Shown: one piece after another, positions 8,051 through 17,655 of the stretch
How positions within the stretch are numbered: position 1 is the first letter of the stretch
How the letters are laid out: every line of letters begins with the position of its first letter
Assembly (NCBI GenBank): GCA_937958265.1
Contig: CALGNX010000012.1
Span: 1-47,834 of the forward strand
DNA from: an uncultured Algibacter sp.
Lineage (GTDB): Bacteria; Bacteroidota; Bacteroidia; Flavobacteriales; Flavobacteriaceae
Direction: 5' to 3'
DNA: 47,834 nt
Position numbers and translations under genes: made by a program
Notes under the pieces: generated by a model
Told to the model about the DNA's origin: nothing
The model's database searches: none
Seen by the model: the letters and a program-made list of their open reading frames with translations, nothing else

Positions 8051-8908
8051 TTACAGCACATTTAATAATTGTTCTTTTATTTTTTCTAATTCGTCTTTCA
8101 TTTGCACCACTAGTTGTTGCATAGGTGCGTAATTACTTTTAGAGCCAATAGTATTTATTTCTCGTCCCATTTCTTGGCCAATAAAAGCAAGTTTTTTGCC
8201 ATTGGATTCTTCAGATTTTATGGATTCTATAAAGTAGTTTAAGTGATTTTCTAAACGTACTTTTTCTTCAGTAATATCAAACTTCTCAATATAGTAAACT
8301 AACTCTTGTTCAAACCTGTTTTCGTCGTGTTTTTCTTTAAGGTCTTGTACGCCCTTTAGCAAGCGTTCGCGAACACTTTTAACACGTTCTGGGTCCATAG
8401 ATATTACTTTTTCAAGTATTTTTTTTATGGTAACAACACGATTATTAAAGTCGTTTTCTAAAACTTGTCCCTCGTTTAATCTGTAATCATTTAAAGATTT
8501 AATCGCGTTGTGTATTTCGGTATTAATGGTAGTCCATTCATTTTCATCAATTTCTTCTCTAATAGTGTTTAGAGCATCTGGAAAACGAACAGCCATTTTA
8601 AGTAAATCGACATCGCTACCATTAACGATTTCTTTTAATTGGGCTATATATTGTTTTACGGCAGGTGTATTTATTTGTGTTGATGTATCTTCTGCCGTTG
8701 TTTCAACATAAATTGAAAAATCAACTTTACCACGCGTTAATTTGTCGGCAAGTATTTTTCTTATAGCGAGCTCTTTTTCTCTGTATATAGAAGGCATTCT
8801 GGCGTTTAAATCTAAATTTTTACTATTTAAAGATTTAAGCTCAATGGTTATTTTTTTTGTTGGCAATTGTAAAACAGATTTACCGTAACCTGTCATAGAA
8901 TATATCAT
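8051..8908 (-). CDS. yicC: YicC/YloC family endoribonuclease
   Basis: 285 residues. The N-terminus MIYSMTGYGKS and the C-terminal domain (KLAFIGQEMGREINTIGSKSNY) are the two diagnostic ends of the YicC family. E. coli YicC has been reported as an endoribonuclease acting on a small RNA; the role in Bacteroidota is inferred. The first gene of an operon with gmk and nadD; linkage of yicC to gmk is found in other phyla too. The start ATG at 8908 lies about 17 bases after the predicted transcription start. Confidence 0.93.
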   Translation of the reverse strand: MIYSMTGYGKSVLQLPTKKITIELKSLNSKNLDLNARMPSIYREKELAIRKILADKLTRGKVDFSIYVETTAEDTSTQINTPAVKQYIAQLKEIVNGSDVDLLKMAVRFPDALNTIREEIDENEWTTINTEIHNAIKSLNDYRLNEGQVLENDFNNRVVTIKKILEKVISMDPERVKSVRERLLKGVQDLKEKHDENRFEQELVYYIEKFDITEEKVRLENHLNYFIESIKSEESNGKKLAFIGQEMGREINTIGSKSNYAPMQQLVVQMKDELEKIKEQLLNVL

Positions 8909-8930
8909 AAATACATGTGTTTAAGTTTTA

Positions 8931-8960
8931 CAAAGGTAATTAAAACCTAAAGATTGCAAA
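8931..8960 (-). promoter_or_regulatory. Promoter of the yicC-gmk-nadD operon
   Basis: On the minus strand this is TTTG (8960-8957), an 18-base spacer, then TACCTTTG (8938-8931). It matches the Bacteroidota housekeeping promoter TTTG-N17-20-TAnnTTTG at every defined base. The start codon of yicC is at 8908, giving a leader of roughly 17 bases. This is the best promoter match I found in the window. Confidence 0.75.
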
Positions 8961-9210
8961 CTAAATAGTTTTTTAGCATTGTTACGTCTTTAATTTTTAA
9001 ATTAAAAGACAATTTGAAAAATGCTGTAGCAACATAAAAAGTTTGATTTGTCAAGTAATAAAAATGTAACACAAAATACTACAAACGAGTTGTAAAATAA
9101 TTAATACTTTTACGCCTAACGCTTGTTTTTTTGTAGTTGATTACTAGTTTATGAAAGTAAAAAGAGTAATAAATATGCAAGAGGTAAATACGGTTTAATA
9201 AATACTTATA
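8961..9210. other. Intergenic region between divergent yicC and the FGE-like gene
   Basis: About 250 AT-rich bases beyond the yicC promoter. A TACTTTTA at 9105-9112 is a near match to a plus-strand -7 box, roughly 100 bases before the next gene. Nothing else was recognised. Confidence 0.35.
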
Positions 9211-10332
9211 ATGAATAGAATAATTGGTTTAATGGTATTACTAGTTACTTGTTTGTGTCTTTATTCTTGTAAGGACAATAAATCAGGTACTCCTTCTGAT
9301 GGCTTAAAAGAAGTTAAAGAATTAGAGAACAATATAGCGAAAAATGTTTTGGATGAGTTAATAGCAAATCCGCCAGAAGGCATGTTATGGGTTCCTGGAG
9401 GATCTTTTCTACAAGGTGCAGTGGTGCAGGATAAAACAGCCATGGCGCATGAAAAACCACAACATGCGGTTTTGGTAGATGGTTTTTTTATAGATATAAC
9501 AGAAGTAACAAACGCTTCTTTTAAAAAATTTGTGGACGATACGAACTACATTACAGTTGCAGAGCGCCCAATAGATTGGGAGCTTATGAAAGCTCAACTA
9601 CCGGAGGGGACACCAAAACCACACGATAGTATTTTACAGCCAGGATCGCTAATGTTTAAAAAAACAGCATCTAAACTCACTAATTTATACGATTTTTCGC
9701 AATGGTGGCGTTGGGTTATTGGTGTAAATTGGAAACATCCTAGCGGTGTAAATAGTAGTATTGAAGGTAAAGAAAACCATCCTGTTGTACATATTAGTTT
9801 TGAGGATGCGCAGGCTTATTGCAAGTGGGCAGGTAGGCGCTTACCAACAGAAGCTGAATGGGAATTTGCCGCTAGAGGGAAAAAAACCAGTGCTATTTAT
9901 TTTTGGGGTGACGATTCATCTAAACTACCAAAAATGGTGAATAGTTGGGAGGGCGAGTTTCCTGTTAATAATACTTTAGAAGATGGTTTTGAAAGAACGG
10001 CACCTGTAAAATCTTATGCGCCAAATGATTTTGGGTTATATGATATGGCAGGGAATGTATGGGAATTTGTTTCCGATTGGTATAACATAAAGTATTATGA
10101 AACACTTAAGGCAGCAAATAAAAATGTAATTAACCCACAGGGAGCAGACAAACCTTATAACCCCAGCCAGCCTTATTTAAAGGAAAAAGTAATTAAAGGT
10201 GGTTCATTTTTGTGTAGCGATTCGTATTGCGCAAGTTATAGAGTATCGGCAAGAATGGGTACTAGTATGGACTCCTCATCCGAGCATATTGGATTTAGAA
10301 CTGTGGCTACTCCAGAAATGCTTTTGGAATAA
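9211..10332 (+). CDS. Lipidated formylglycine-generating enzyme (sulfatase-modifying factor, SUMF1/FGE type)
   Basis: 373 residues. The N-terminus looks like a lipoprotein signal (LYSC, Cys20), which would put the enzyme in the envelope. The body is an FGE-sulfatase domain: it begins GMLWVPGGSFLQG, continues HPVVHISFEDAQAYCKWAGRRLPTEAEWEFAARG in outline, then GLYDMAGNVWEFVSDWY, and ends with KGGSFLCSDSYCASYR and HIGFRTV. Cys335 and Cys340 align with the catalytic cysteine pair of human FGE (C-x4-C), which bind copper and oxidise a sulfatase cysteine to formylglycine. The gliding proteins GldJ and GldK share this fold but, to my knowledge, lack the pair. No sulfatase lies in this window, so the substrate is not shown. 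A strong terminator follows. Confidence 0.85.
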   Translation: MNRIIGLMVLLVTCLCLYSCKDNKSGTPSDGLKEVKELENNIAKNVLDELIANPPEGMLWVPGGSFLQGAVVQDKTAMAHEKPQHAVLVDGFFIDITEVTNASFKKFVDDTNYITVAERPIDWELMKAQLPEGTPKPHDSILQPGSLMFKKTASKLTNLYDFSQWWRWVIGVNWKHPSGVNSSIEGKENHPVVHISFEDAQAYCKWAGRRLPTEAEWEFAARGKKTSAIYFWGDDSSKLPKMVNSWEGEFPVNNTLEDGFERTAPVKSYAPNDFGLYDMAGNVWEFVSDWYNIKYYETLKAANKNVINPQGADKPYNPSQPYLKEKVIKGGSFLCSDSYCASYRVSARMGTSMDSSSEHIGFRTVATPEMLLE

Positions 10333-10414
10333 TTTTTATTGAAGCTAAATTGTAATCGTGTTTAAAAGTATATTTTACTTAAAAAAAACCTTTCAATCTT
10401 TTGGGTATAAAAAA

Positions 10415-10445
10415 GTCGTGCAGTGGGAAATCTGCACGACTTTTT
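10415..10445. terminator. Bidirectional Rho-independent terminator
   Basis: A perfect 9-bp GC-rich stem (GTCGTGCAG at 10415-10423, CTGCACGAC at 10432-10440) with an 8-base loop. A T-run follows it and an A-run precedes it, so it can stop transcripts from both the FGE-like gene (+) and the convergent small gene (-). Confidence 0.9.
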
Positions 10446-10462
10446 ATAAATTAAAATTTACA

Positions 10463-10705
10463 TTATTTTTTCCACTTATATATTCTGGAGTTGTTGTCTT
10501 TATCAAAAATCATTATTAATTCATCATCAGCATTAATATAAACAGATTTAAGTTCCCATCCTTCTTGCTCTGAGGCTTCTAAAAGACATTTTCTTACATC
10601 TGGATTGAATAAATTTAAGTCTGAATTAACTATTATATCGTCGGCTTGCATATTAATCGTAAATAAAAAGATTAATACGGCGCTTAGTAATTGTAATTTT
10701 TTCAT
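10463..10705 (-). CDS. Small exported protein of unknown function, 80 aa
   Basis: The first ~21 residues are a clean signal peptide ending MQA-DD. The mature ~59-residue protein contains one cysteine and two short acidic segments (YINADDELIMIFDKDNNSR), with a C-terminal WKK. No lipobox. The gene lies in its own unit between a shared terminator and a separate gene. I do not recognise the family. The compact size and clear signal peptide make it likely to be real. Confidence 0.65.
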   Translation of the reverse strand: MKKLQLLSAVLIFLFTINMQADDIIVNSDLNLFNPDVRKCLLEASEQEGWELKSVYINADDELIMIFDKDNNSRIYKWKK

Positions 10706-10859
10706 TTTGTGAGGGTTTTTTAATTTGAATTAAGCAGGTAAAGCTACAATATACTTGTATTTATATGAAAATTTTATAAATTTTTTAACGCTTAAAAATC
10801 GCTTAGTTTATATATAAATAATTGTGTCGACTTGTTTTTATTCTATTGAAAAATAGCCT

Positions 10860-11879
10860 TTAGTCTTTAAAAATAATTGTAGTCTTTTCTTTAGTAGTTA
10901 TTAATTGAACAGTTCTTCCTAAAATAAGTGCCCTGTTATCTTTTTCGTGTCCCGCAGGCATATTAAATGCTACTGGGAAATTATAATCTGCCAAAGCATC
11001 CAATATTAGTTGTTCGATAGATGTGCCCCAAACCGTCGTGTTCGTTTTTATTTTACTCATACTGCCAACAATAACCCCTTGGCAAGTATTAAAATATCCA
11101 GCTCGTTTTAAGCTCTGTAACATTCTATCAATATGGTACTTGTATTCTCCAATTTCCTCAATAAATAATATTTTTCCTGCGGTGCTAATACTGGTCTGCG
11201 ATCCCAGCATGGTGTGTAGCATAGTTAAATTACCACCTACTAATTGCCCAGAGGCAGTGCCAGGTTTATTATAGCTTGAGCTTTCTAAATTATAGTGTAA
11301 TGGTTTGCCAAATAGGGTGTTTTTAAAGGTTGAAATACTGGCCTCAATACCAGATAAGTTTTGTGGCAAACTCACACACATAATGGCGTGTAAACTTTCC
11401 ACACCCTCATTATGTATTTGATTATGTAGTGCGGTAATATCGCTATAGCCAATAATCCATTTAGGCTTCGTTTTAAATTTTTCGAAATCTAATTTATCTA
11501 AAACTCTAACGGTACCATAGCCACCTCGTGCACACCAAATAGCGCTAATTTTAGGGTTGTCCATAGCATTTTGTAAATCTTCACAACGTTGGCCGTCTGT
11601 TCCCGCAAAATGGTTGTTTTTATTAAATACATGTGTGCCAACAACCGTGTGTAACCCCCAGCTTTTTAAAAGTGCTTTAGCTTGTTGTATTTCGCCATCT
11701 CTATTTTTTAAAATTCCCGAAGGCGCAACTATAGCAACAGTGTCGCCTACTTTTAAGTATGGTGGTTGTTTCAAGGTTTTGTTTTGTTTTTTAAGTGTTG
11801 TGTTTTGCGAATAACTCTTTTCAATTTTAAAGCAAAAGAATAAGCAAAATAGACTTAAAATAAAGATGTGTTTTGTCAT
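10860..11879 (-). CDS. Exported LD-carboxypeptidase (peptidase family S66)
   Basis: S66 enzymes cut the L,D bond of the peptidoglycan tetrapeptide, usually in the cytoplasm during wall recycling. Here the family signatures are intact. The nucleophile serine is in WIIGYSDITALH, the glutamate in LFIEEIGEYKYHIDRM, and the histidine in NMPAGHEKDNR; the N-terminal GDTVAIVAPSG strand is also present. Ahead of them are 25 residues of signal peptide (MTKHIFILSLFCLFF, ending YSQ), so this copy is probably periplasmic. I chose the ATG at 11879; an in-frame ATG at 11894 adds five residues that weaken the signal peptide. It is transcribed divergently from metG. Confidence 0.9.
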   Translation of the reverse strand: MTKHIFILSLFCLFFCFKIEKSYSQNTTLKKQNKTLKQPPYLKVGDTVAIVAPSGILKNRDGEIQQAKALLKSWGLHTVVGTHVFNKNNHFAGTDGQRCEDLQNAMDNPKISAIWCARGGYGTVRVLDKLDFEKFKTKPKWIIGYSDITALHNQIHNEGVESLHAIMCVSLPQNLSGIEASISTFKNTLFGKPLHYNLESSSYNKPGTASGQLVGGNLTMLHTMLGSQTSISTAGKILFIEEIGEYKYHIDRMLQSLKRAGYFNTCQGVIVGSMSKIKTNTTVWGTSIEQLILDALADYNFPVAFNMPAGHEKDNRALILGRTVQLITTKEKTTIIFKD

Positions 11880-12060
11880 AACGTAAAAATACATTTTTTA
11901 TAAGTTTTAGTTTTATTTTTCTTGGCATCTTTAGCCGTAAACTACAAAGAGCGCTTATATTTAAATTTTAAACCCTAACAAGTATCTTTAAAATTTATAA
12001 ATACGGGCTACGCAATAGGTTTCAAAATGTTTACTTTTACAGCTTTAAAAAGAAATTATA

Positions 12061-14121
12061 ATGCCAAAAAGATACACTATTACCACAGCACTTCCATATA
12101 CAAATGGACCTATACATATTGGACATTTAGCAGGTGTTTACGTGCCCGCCGATATTTATGCACGATATTTACGTTTAACAGGAAACGATGTAATATTAAT
12201 TGGTGGTAGTGATGAGCATGGGGTGCCAATAACTATTAAAGCAAAAAAAGAAGGTGTAACACCGCAGGATATTGTAGATAAATTTCATGCCAATATAAAA
12301 AAATCGTTTGAAGATTTCGGAATAACTTACGATAATTATTCGCGAACAACAGCAGCAATTCATCATGAAACAGCTTCTGATTTTTTTAAAACTTTAGATA
12401 ATAAAGGTCAGTTTATAGAGGAAACATCAGAACAATTGTACGATGCAGAGGCGAATCAGTTTTTAGCAGACCGTTTTATTATTGGTACCTGCCCAAAATG
12501 TGGAAATGAAGAAAGTTATGGCGATCAATGCGAAAATTGTGGTACAAGCCACAATGCTACAGATTTAATAAATCCGAAATCGGCAATAACAGGTAATGTG
12601 CCTACATTAAAAGAAACAAAACATTGGTTTTTACCTTTGGATAAGCACGAAGATTTCTTAAAAGAATGGATATTAGAAGGGCATAAAAAAGATTGGAAAC
12701 CTAACGTTTATGGGCAATGTAAATCTTGGATTGATGATGGGTTAAGACCAAGAGCAGTAACCCGAGATTTAGATTGGGGAATTCCTGTGCCAGCAAAAGG
12801 TGGCGAAGGTAAAGTGCTTTATGTTTGGTTTGATGCGCCTATTGGCTACATATCTTCAACTAAAGAGTGGGCTGCACGCGAGGGTAAAAACTGGGAGCCT
12901 TACTGGAAAGATAAAGATACCAAATTAGTACATTTTATAGGAAAAGATAATATTGTATTTCATTGTATTATTTTCCCATCCATGCTAAAAGCAGAAGGGA
13001 GTTATATTTTGCCAGAAAATGTACCTGCTAATGAGTTTTTAAACCTTGAGGGTAATAAATTATCAACTTCTAAAAATTGGGCGGTTTGGTTACCCGATTA
13101 TTTAGAGGATTTTCCGGGTCAGCAGGATGTGTTGCGTTATGCATTAAACGCGAATGCACCAGAAACCAAGGATAACGATTTTACTTGGAAAGATTTTCAA
13201 GCTAGAAACAACAACGAATTGGTCGCTATTTTTGGTAATTTTATAAACCGTGTTGTAGTTTTAACTAATAAATATTATGACGGTATGGTTCCCGAACCTA
13301 CCGATTTTGATTTAAGAGACCAAGAAACATTAGCAGCAATTAAAGCATATCCAGATGTTATTGCAAGCTCTATTGAGCGCTATCGTTTTAGAGAAGCAGG
13401 CCAGGAACTTATGAATTTGGCACGACTAGGCAATAAGTACTTGGCTGATGTTGAGCCTTGGAAAATGGTTAAAGTGGATAAGGCGCGTACGGAATCGATT
13501 ATGTACGTGGCACTTCAAATATCGGCCGCATTAGCTACTTTAAGTGAGCCCTTTTTGCCTTTTACGTCAAAAAAATTAAAAGGTATTTTAAATATTAACT
13601 CTAGTGATGTCGAGACATCATGGAACGAAATAACAACTAAGGACGTTTTACTAAAGGCCAACCATAAAATAGGAAAAGCAGAATTGTTGTTTTCTAAAAT
13701 TGAGGATGAAACCATTCAATTTCAATTGGATAAATTAAAAGCTAGTAGAAAAGCAAACGAAGTAGCAAATGCTAAAGCAGAGCCACAAAAAGAAAAAGTT
13801 ACTTTTGAAGATTTTACAAAATTAGATATTCGCGTAGGCACAATCTTAGAGGCAGAAAAAATGCCGAAAACTAAGAAACTTTTAAAATTAAAGGTAGATA
13901 CTGGTATTGATGTAAGAACTATTGTATCTGGTATTGCCGAAAGTTTTACAGCAGAGGAAGTAATTGGTAAAAAGGTAACTGTTTTAGTAAACCTGGCGCC
14001 AAGAGCATTACGTGGTGTGGAAAGTCAAGGAATGATTTTAATGACAGAAACGCCCGAAGGAAAGTTAGTTTTCGTAAACCCTGATGATGCTAACGTAAGT
14101 AATGGGTTACAGGTAAGCTAA
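12061..14121 (+). CDS. metG: Methionine--tRNA ligase
   Basis: Charges initiator and elongator tRNA-Met; cytoplasmic. 686 residues. The class I signature HIGH is at residues 19-22. The four-cysteine zinc knuckle CPKC...CENC is near residues 144-162. The KMSKS loop is present as KLSTSK near residue 332. The anticodon-binding helical domain follows. From about residue 575 there is a C-terminal Trbp111-like tRNA-binding domain ([19 protein letters not shown], then [16 protein letters not shown]), which supports dimerisation. Start ATG at 12061 gives [16 protein letters not shown], the normal N-terminus. It is probably monocistronic; the AraC gene begins 87 bases later. Confidence 0.98.
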   Translation: MPKRYTITTALPYTNGPIHIGHLAGVYVPADIYARYLRLTGNDVILIGGSDEHGVPITIKAKKEGVTPQDIVDKFHANIKKSFEDFGITYDNYSRTTAAIHHETASDFFKTLDNKGQFIEETSEQLYDAEANQFLADRFIIGTCPKCGNEESYGDQCENCGTSHNATDLINPKSAITGNVPTLKETKHWFLPLDKHEDFLKEWILEGHKKDWKPNVYGQCKSWIDDGLRPRAVTRDLDWGIPVPAKGGEGKVLYVWFDAPIGYISSTKEWAAREGKNWEPYWKDKDTKLVHFIGKDNIVFHCIIFPSMLKAEGSYILPENVPANEFLNLEGNKLSTSKNWAVWLPDYLEDFPGQQDVLRYALNANAPETKDNDFTWKDFQARNNNELVAIFGNFINRVVVLTNKYYDGMVPEPTDFDLRDQETLAAIKAYPDVIASSIERYRFREAGQELMNLARLGNKYLADVEPWKMVKVDKARTESIMYVALQISAALATLSEPFLPFTSKKLKGILNINSSDVETSWNEITTKDVLLKANHKIGKAELLFSKIEDETIQFQLDKLKASRKANEVANAKAEPQKEKVTFEDFTKLDIRVGTILEAEKMPKTKKLLKLKVDTGIDVRTIVSGIAESFTAEEVIGKKVTVLVNLAPRALRGVESQGMILMTETPEGKLVFVNPDDANVSNGLQVS

Positions 14122-14208
14122 TTGTTTGTTTAACGGCTAAGCTCTATTTTATCAATTTTGTACAGATTAATCTTGTAATTAATGCCTACTAAATAAGACT
14201 AAATTTAA

Positions 14209-15051
14209 ATGCAAAAAACATTTACGGAATTTTCTACAAAGGCCATTTTAAAAATAGGAGATGAAGAGCTGCTTAGCGCTTATAAAACACCTAAGCAGCC
14301 AGAATTATATACTTTTATAAGGACTGGCATTTCGCCATTGGAAATTATTGTAGATAGTATTCCCTATTCGATAGCACCTAATAATATTTTGGTATTAACA
14401 ACGGCTCAATATTTTCAGTTTTTAAAAGGTGTAAATGTACAGGTGTATCAATTTAATAGAGAATTTTATTGCATAAAGGACCACGACCAGCAAGTAAGCT
14501 GTGCAGGATTATTATTTTTTGGGAATGTGCATATGCCAATAATAGCATTAAATACTAATGAAGCCAAAAAGTTTGAAACATTACACGACGTTTTTTTGGA
14601 TGAGTTGGAAACCAAGGATAATATTCAGGCTGAAATGTTGCGCATGCTTATGGCGCGCTTCATTATAATAAGTACACGTTTATTAAAATCTAAACAAGGT
14701 TTTGTAGAAACTGTAAAGAACACTAAAATAGATTTGCTACGCGAATTTAATATGTTGGTTGAGGCGCATTTTAAAACACAGCATAGCGTTACATTTTATG
14801 CAGATAAACTTTTTAAATCGCCAAAAACCTTATCGAATACTTTTGCAAAACTAAATACAACACCATTACAAATTATTCATGAGCGTTTAGTATTAGAGGC
14901 TAAACGCCTGTTAATTTATACCGATAAGGCCGCTAAAGAAATTGCTTATGAAATAGGTTTTGATGATGCCTCGCATTTAAGTCGATTATTTAAAAAACAT
15001 ACAGCTACATCACCATCAGACTTTAAAAAGCAGCATAAAAAAATATCTTAA
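14209..15051 (+). CDS. AraC-family transcriptional regulator
   Basis: 280 residues. The C-terminal ~95 residues hold the two helix-turn-helix motifs of the AraC family. The second is KEIAYEIGFDDASHLSRLFKK, written here in full because the FxDxSHxxRxFKK core identifies the family, followed by TSPSDFKKQ. The N-terminal half should bind an effector but its ligand cannot be read from sequence; it has a short cupin-like run (YSIAPNNILVLTTAQ). The gene stands alone between metG and the rimB cluster. Regulators of this type often act on a neighbour, but no shared site was seen. Confidence 0.93.
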   Translation: MQKTFTEFSTKAILKIGDEELLSAYKTPKQPELYTFIRTGISPLEIIVDSIPYSIAPNNILVLTTAQYFQFLKGVNVQVYQFNREFYCIKDHDQQVSCAGLLFFGNVHMPIIALNTNEAKKFETLHDVFLDELETKDNIQAEMLRMLMARFIIISTRLLKSKQGFVETVKNTKIDLLREFNMLVEAHFKTQHSVTFYADKLFKSPKTLSNTFAKLNTTPLQIIHERLVLEAKRLLIYTDKAAKEIAYEIGFDDASHLSRLFKKHTATSPSDFKKQHKKIS

Positions 15052-15285
15052 ATTTTAATAAATAGGACTATGTTTTAAGCGCATAATAATTTTTTACAAG
15101 CTTATCGTAGATCTATTTTGTGTATATGATAGAATAAATCATCATTAAACATGAGTTTTTAAATTTTTTTAAGCTTTCAGGAATTTAAGACTTTTTCATC
15201 TTCTAAATAATTTTAAAGATCTTCTTTGTGCTAACTTTTTTAAATAACAATATTAGTATCTTGCAACCTCATTTTAACTATTAAT

Positions 15286-15747
15286 ATGCCTAAAAAAACA
15301 ATTGGTAGAGTAGATAAAGCAGATTTTCCTACCTTAAATTTATTCGATATAGATTTAAAGGTTGATACAGGTGCTTATACCTCTTCTATGCATTGTCACA
15401 ATTTTTTTGAAGAAGATGGTGTATTGAAATGCTTATTTTATGATAAAGGGCACCCGCTCTATAATGAACAACACGTTATTTTTGAGAATTTCTCTACAAC
15501 AAAAGTAAAAAGTAGTAACGGAAGTGTTCAGTTAAGGTATAAAGTGAAAACCTCAATAATTATTTTTAATAAAAAATATAGTATATATCTTACTTTAACA
15601 GATCGCGATGATATGAAATATCCTATTTTAATAGGGCGTAGGTTTCTTTTAAATAAATTTGTTGTGGATGTTAATAAAAAATATATTTCATTTAATCAGA
15701 AAAACAGCGTACAGAAGTCTACAACCTCATTTAATATAGTAAAATAA
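15286..15747 (+). CDS. rimB: RimB-like retropepsin-type protease (RimK-associated, DUF785)
   Basis: 153 residues. The aspartic-protease motif DTGAYTSS starts at Asp27 after a strand (IDLKV), as in single-domain retropepsin-like proteins of the RimB/ATP-dependent zinc protease family. The second conserved block is [18 protein letters not shown]. In Pseudomonas, RimB is reported to act with RimK on modified ribosomal protein S6. The stop codon overlaps the start of rimK (TAATG at 15745-15749), which indicates translational coupling. Start ATG at 15286 gives [15 protein letters not shown], the usual beginning. First gene of a three-gene cluster. Confidence 0.88.
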   Translation: MPKKTIGRVDKADFPTLNLFDIDLKVDTGAYTSSMHCHNFFEEDGVLKCLFYDKGHPLYNEQHVIFENFSTTKVKSSNGSVQLRYKVKTSIIIFNKKYSIYLTLTDRDDMKYPILIGRRFLLNKFVVDVNKKYISFNQKNSVQKSTTSFNIVK

Positions 15748-16619
15748 TGAATATTATAATCTTATCAAGAAACCCTAATTTGTATTCAACAAAGCGACTT
15801 GTTGAGGCTGCAATAAAAAGAAAGCATACTGTTGAAGTTATAGATCCTTTAAAGTGTGAAATTATTATAGAGAAGAAAAACCCAGCAATTTTATATAAAG
15901 GAAGAGTTCTAACTGGTATCGATGCTATAATTCCTCGTATAGGAGCTTCTGTTACTTTTTATGGTACATCTGTGGTACGTCAGTTTGAAATGATGAAAGT
16001 TTTCTCTACAGTAGAGTCTCAGGCTTTAGTTAGGTCTCGCGATAAATTAAGAAGTTTACAAGTGTTATCTCGTGCGGGTTTAGGTATGCCAAAAACAGTA
16101 TTTTCAAATTACACGAAAAATGTTGCTGAGGTTATACAGTATGTGGGGGGCGCGCCGTTAATTATTAAACTTTTAGAAGGCACGCAGGGTCTTGGAGTTG
16201 TTTTAGCAGAAACTAATAATGCAGCAGAATCTGTATTGGAAGCTTTTAATGGTTTGCAGGCTCGTGTTATAGTGCAAGAATTTATTAAAGAATCCAAAGG
16301 TGCCGATCTTCGTGCTTTTGTGGTAGATGGTAACGTTGTAGGTGCTATGAAGCGCCAGGGGAAAGAAGGTGAGTTTCGATCTAACTTACATCGTGGTGGT
16401 AGTGCAGATATTATAGAACTTTCCGATGAAGAAGAAAATGCGGCGTTAAAAGCAGCAAAATCCCTAGGTTTAGGTATTTGTGGGGTCGATATGCTGCAAT
16501 CTGAGCGTGGTCCATTAATTCTAGAAGTTAATTCGTCTCCTGGGTTGGAGGGTATTGAAAAGGCAACTAAAAAAGATATTGCCAAAACTATAATTAGATA
16601 CCTGGAACGTAATGTGTAA
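15747..16619 (+). CDS. rimK: RimK-type alpha-L-glutamate ligase
   Basis: ATP-grasp ligase that adds glutamate residues to a protein carboxyl end; in E. coli the target is ribosomal protein S6. 290 residues, close to the ~300 of RimK. The N-terminal domain gives [21 protein letters not shown]. The ATP-grasp parts are [16 protein letters not shown], the glycine-rich [15 protein letters not shown], the hinge [17 protein letters not shown], and the metal-binding end [13 protein letters not shown]. It is coupled to the protease gene before it and lies 6 bases from the zinc hydrolase gene after it. The preferred substrate in this organism is not shown by sequence. Confidence 0.95.
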   Translation: MNIIILSRNPNLYSTKRLVEAAIKRKHTVEVIDPLKCEIIIEKKNPAILYKGRVLTGIDAIIPRIGASVTFYGTSVVRQFEMMKVFSTVESQALVRSRDKLRSLQVLSRAGLGMPKTVFSNYTKNVAEVIQYVGGAPLIIKLLEGTQGLGVVLAETNNAAESVLEAFNGLQARVIVQEFIKESKGADLRAFVVDGNVVGAMKRQGKEGEFRSNLHRGGSADIIELSDEEENAALKAAKSLGLGICGVDMLQSERGPLILEVNSSPGLEGIEKATKKDIAKTIIRYLERNV

Positions 16620-16625
16620 GGAGTT

Positions 16626-17600
16626 ATGATAGAGGGTTATAGAGATGTTATAACGGTTTTAGGTGAAGATATTCCTTTAGGGGCTTCAAAAGAAATAAAT
16701 TTTAATATAGCAAAGTTACATACGGCTACTAAAATAGAAGTGCCTGTAATTATAGAGCGTTCTAAAAAGCCAGGCCCTACTATCTTGTTTTCTGCAGGCT
16801 TGCATGGCGACGAGATAAATGGCGTGGATATCGTACGTCAATTAATATCAAGAGGTTTAAACAAACCCAAAAGGGGAACCATTATTTGTATGCCTATTTT
16901 AAATGTTTTTGGGTTTTTAAATAGTAGTAGAGAGTTTCCCGATGGTCGCGATTTAAATCGGGTATTCCCAGGATCTAAGGGCGGGTCTTTGGCTAGTAGG
17001 GTAGCTTACAAATTGATGAATGATATAATTACAGATGTTGATTTGGTAATTGATTTTCATACGGGAGGTGCTAGTCGATTTAATGCTGCTCAAATTAGAA
17101 TTGTTAATGATGCTCCAGAATTAAGAGATTTAGCTAACATTTTTTCGCCACCATTTGTTTTGTATTCAAAAAATATATCGAAATCGTTTAGAAATGCTTG
17201 TTTCCAAAAGAATAAACTTATTCTATTATACGAAGGCGGAAAGTCCTTTTTTGTGGATAATACCATTTCTAAAATTGGGGTAGAAGGGGTTAAGCGTGTG
17301 CTTACTCACTTTAATATGTTAAATTCGAAATTTAAAGTTACACCGGCTAAAATTTCGCCTATTTATGTTGAAAAAAGTAAATGGATTCGAGCTAATGCTT
17401 CCGGAATGTTTAAATCGCGAATAGCAATAAATTCAAAGGTTTTGGTAGGTGACATATTAGGTCAAATTACAGATCCTTATGGGAAAATTCATCACGATGT
17501 TAAATGTAAGTTTGAAGGTTACATAATAAATGTAAACGAGGCTTCTTTAGTATATCAAGGCGATGCATTATTCCATATAGCAACTGAATTTCAAGATTAG
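16626..17600 (+). CDS. Succinylglutamate desuccinylase/aspartoacylase-family zinc hydrolase
   Basis: 324 residues of the AstE/AspA (M14-like) family. The zinc ligands are visible: His60 and Glu63 in SAGLHGDE, His145 in VIDFHTGG. The substrate-carboxylate arginines lie in PDGRDLNRVFPG (Arg109, Arg112). The catalytic glutamate is probably in LLYEGGKSFF. The C-terminal ~80 residues form the beta domain of the family. Enzymes of this fold remove acyl groups from, or cut at, a glutamate or aspartate. Its place directly after rimK, 6 bases downstream, suggests that it acts on the product of RimK, for example trimming glutamate tails. That is inference. No arginine-catabolism (ast) genes are nearby. 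Confidence 0.88.
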   Translation: MIEGYRDVITVLGEDIPLGASKEINFNIAKLHTATKIEVPVIIERSKKPGPTILFSAGLHGDEINGVDIVRQLISRGLNKPKRGTIICMPILNVFGFLNSSREFPDGRDLNRVFPGSKGGSLASRVAYKLMNDIITDVDLVIDFHTGGASRFNAAQIRIVNDAPELRDLANIFSPPFVLYSKNISKSFRNACFQKNKLILLYEGGKSFFVDNTISKIGVEGVKRVLTHFNMLNSKFKVTPAKISPIYVEKSKWIRANASGMFKSRIAINSKVLVGDILGQITDPYGKIHHDVKCKFEGYIINVNEASLVYQGDALFHIATEFQD

Positions 17601-17655
17601 TACGTTGTAAATTTATTGGAACCCTTTTTTTTATATAGGTTAAACAAGTTAAAAT

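Noticed and set aside
12027-12209. Plus-strand frame overlapping the start of metG in another frame
   Set aside because: It overlaps a strongly conserved gene start and its translation is low-complexity; a shadow frame.
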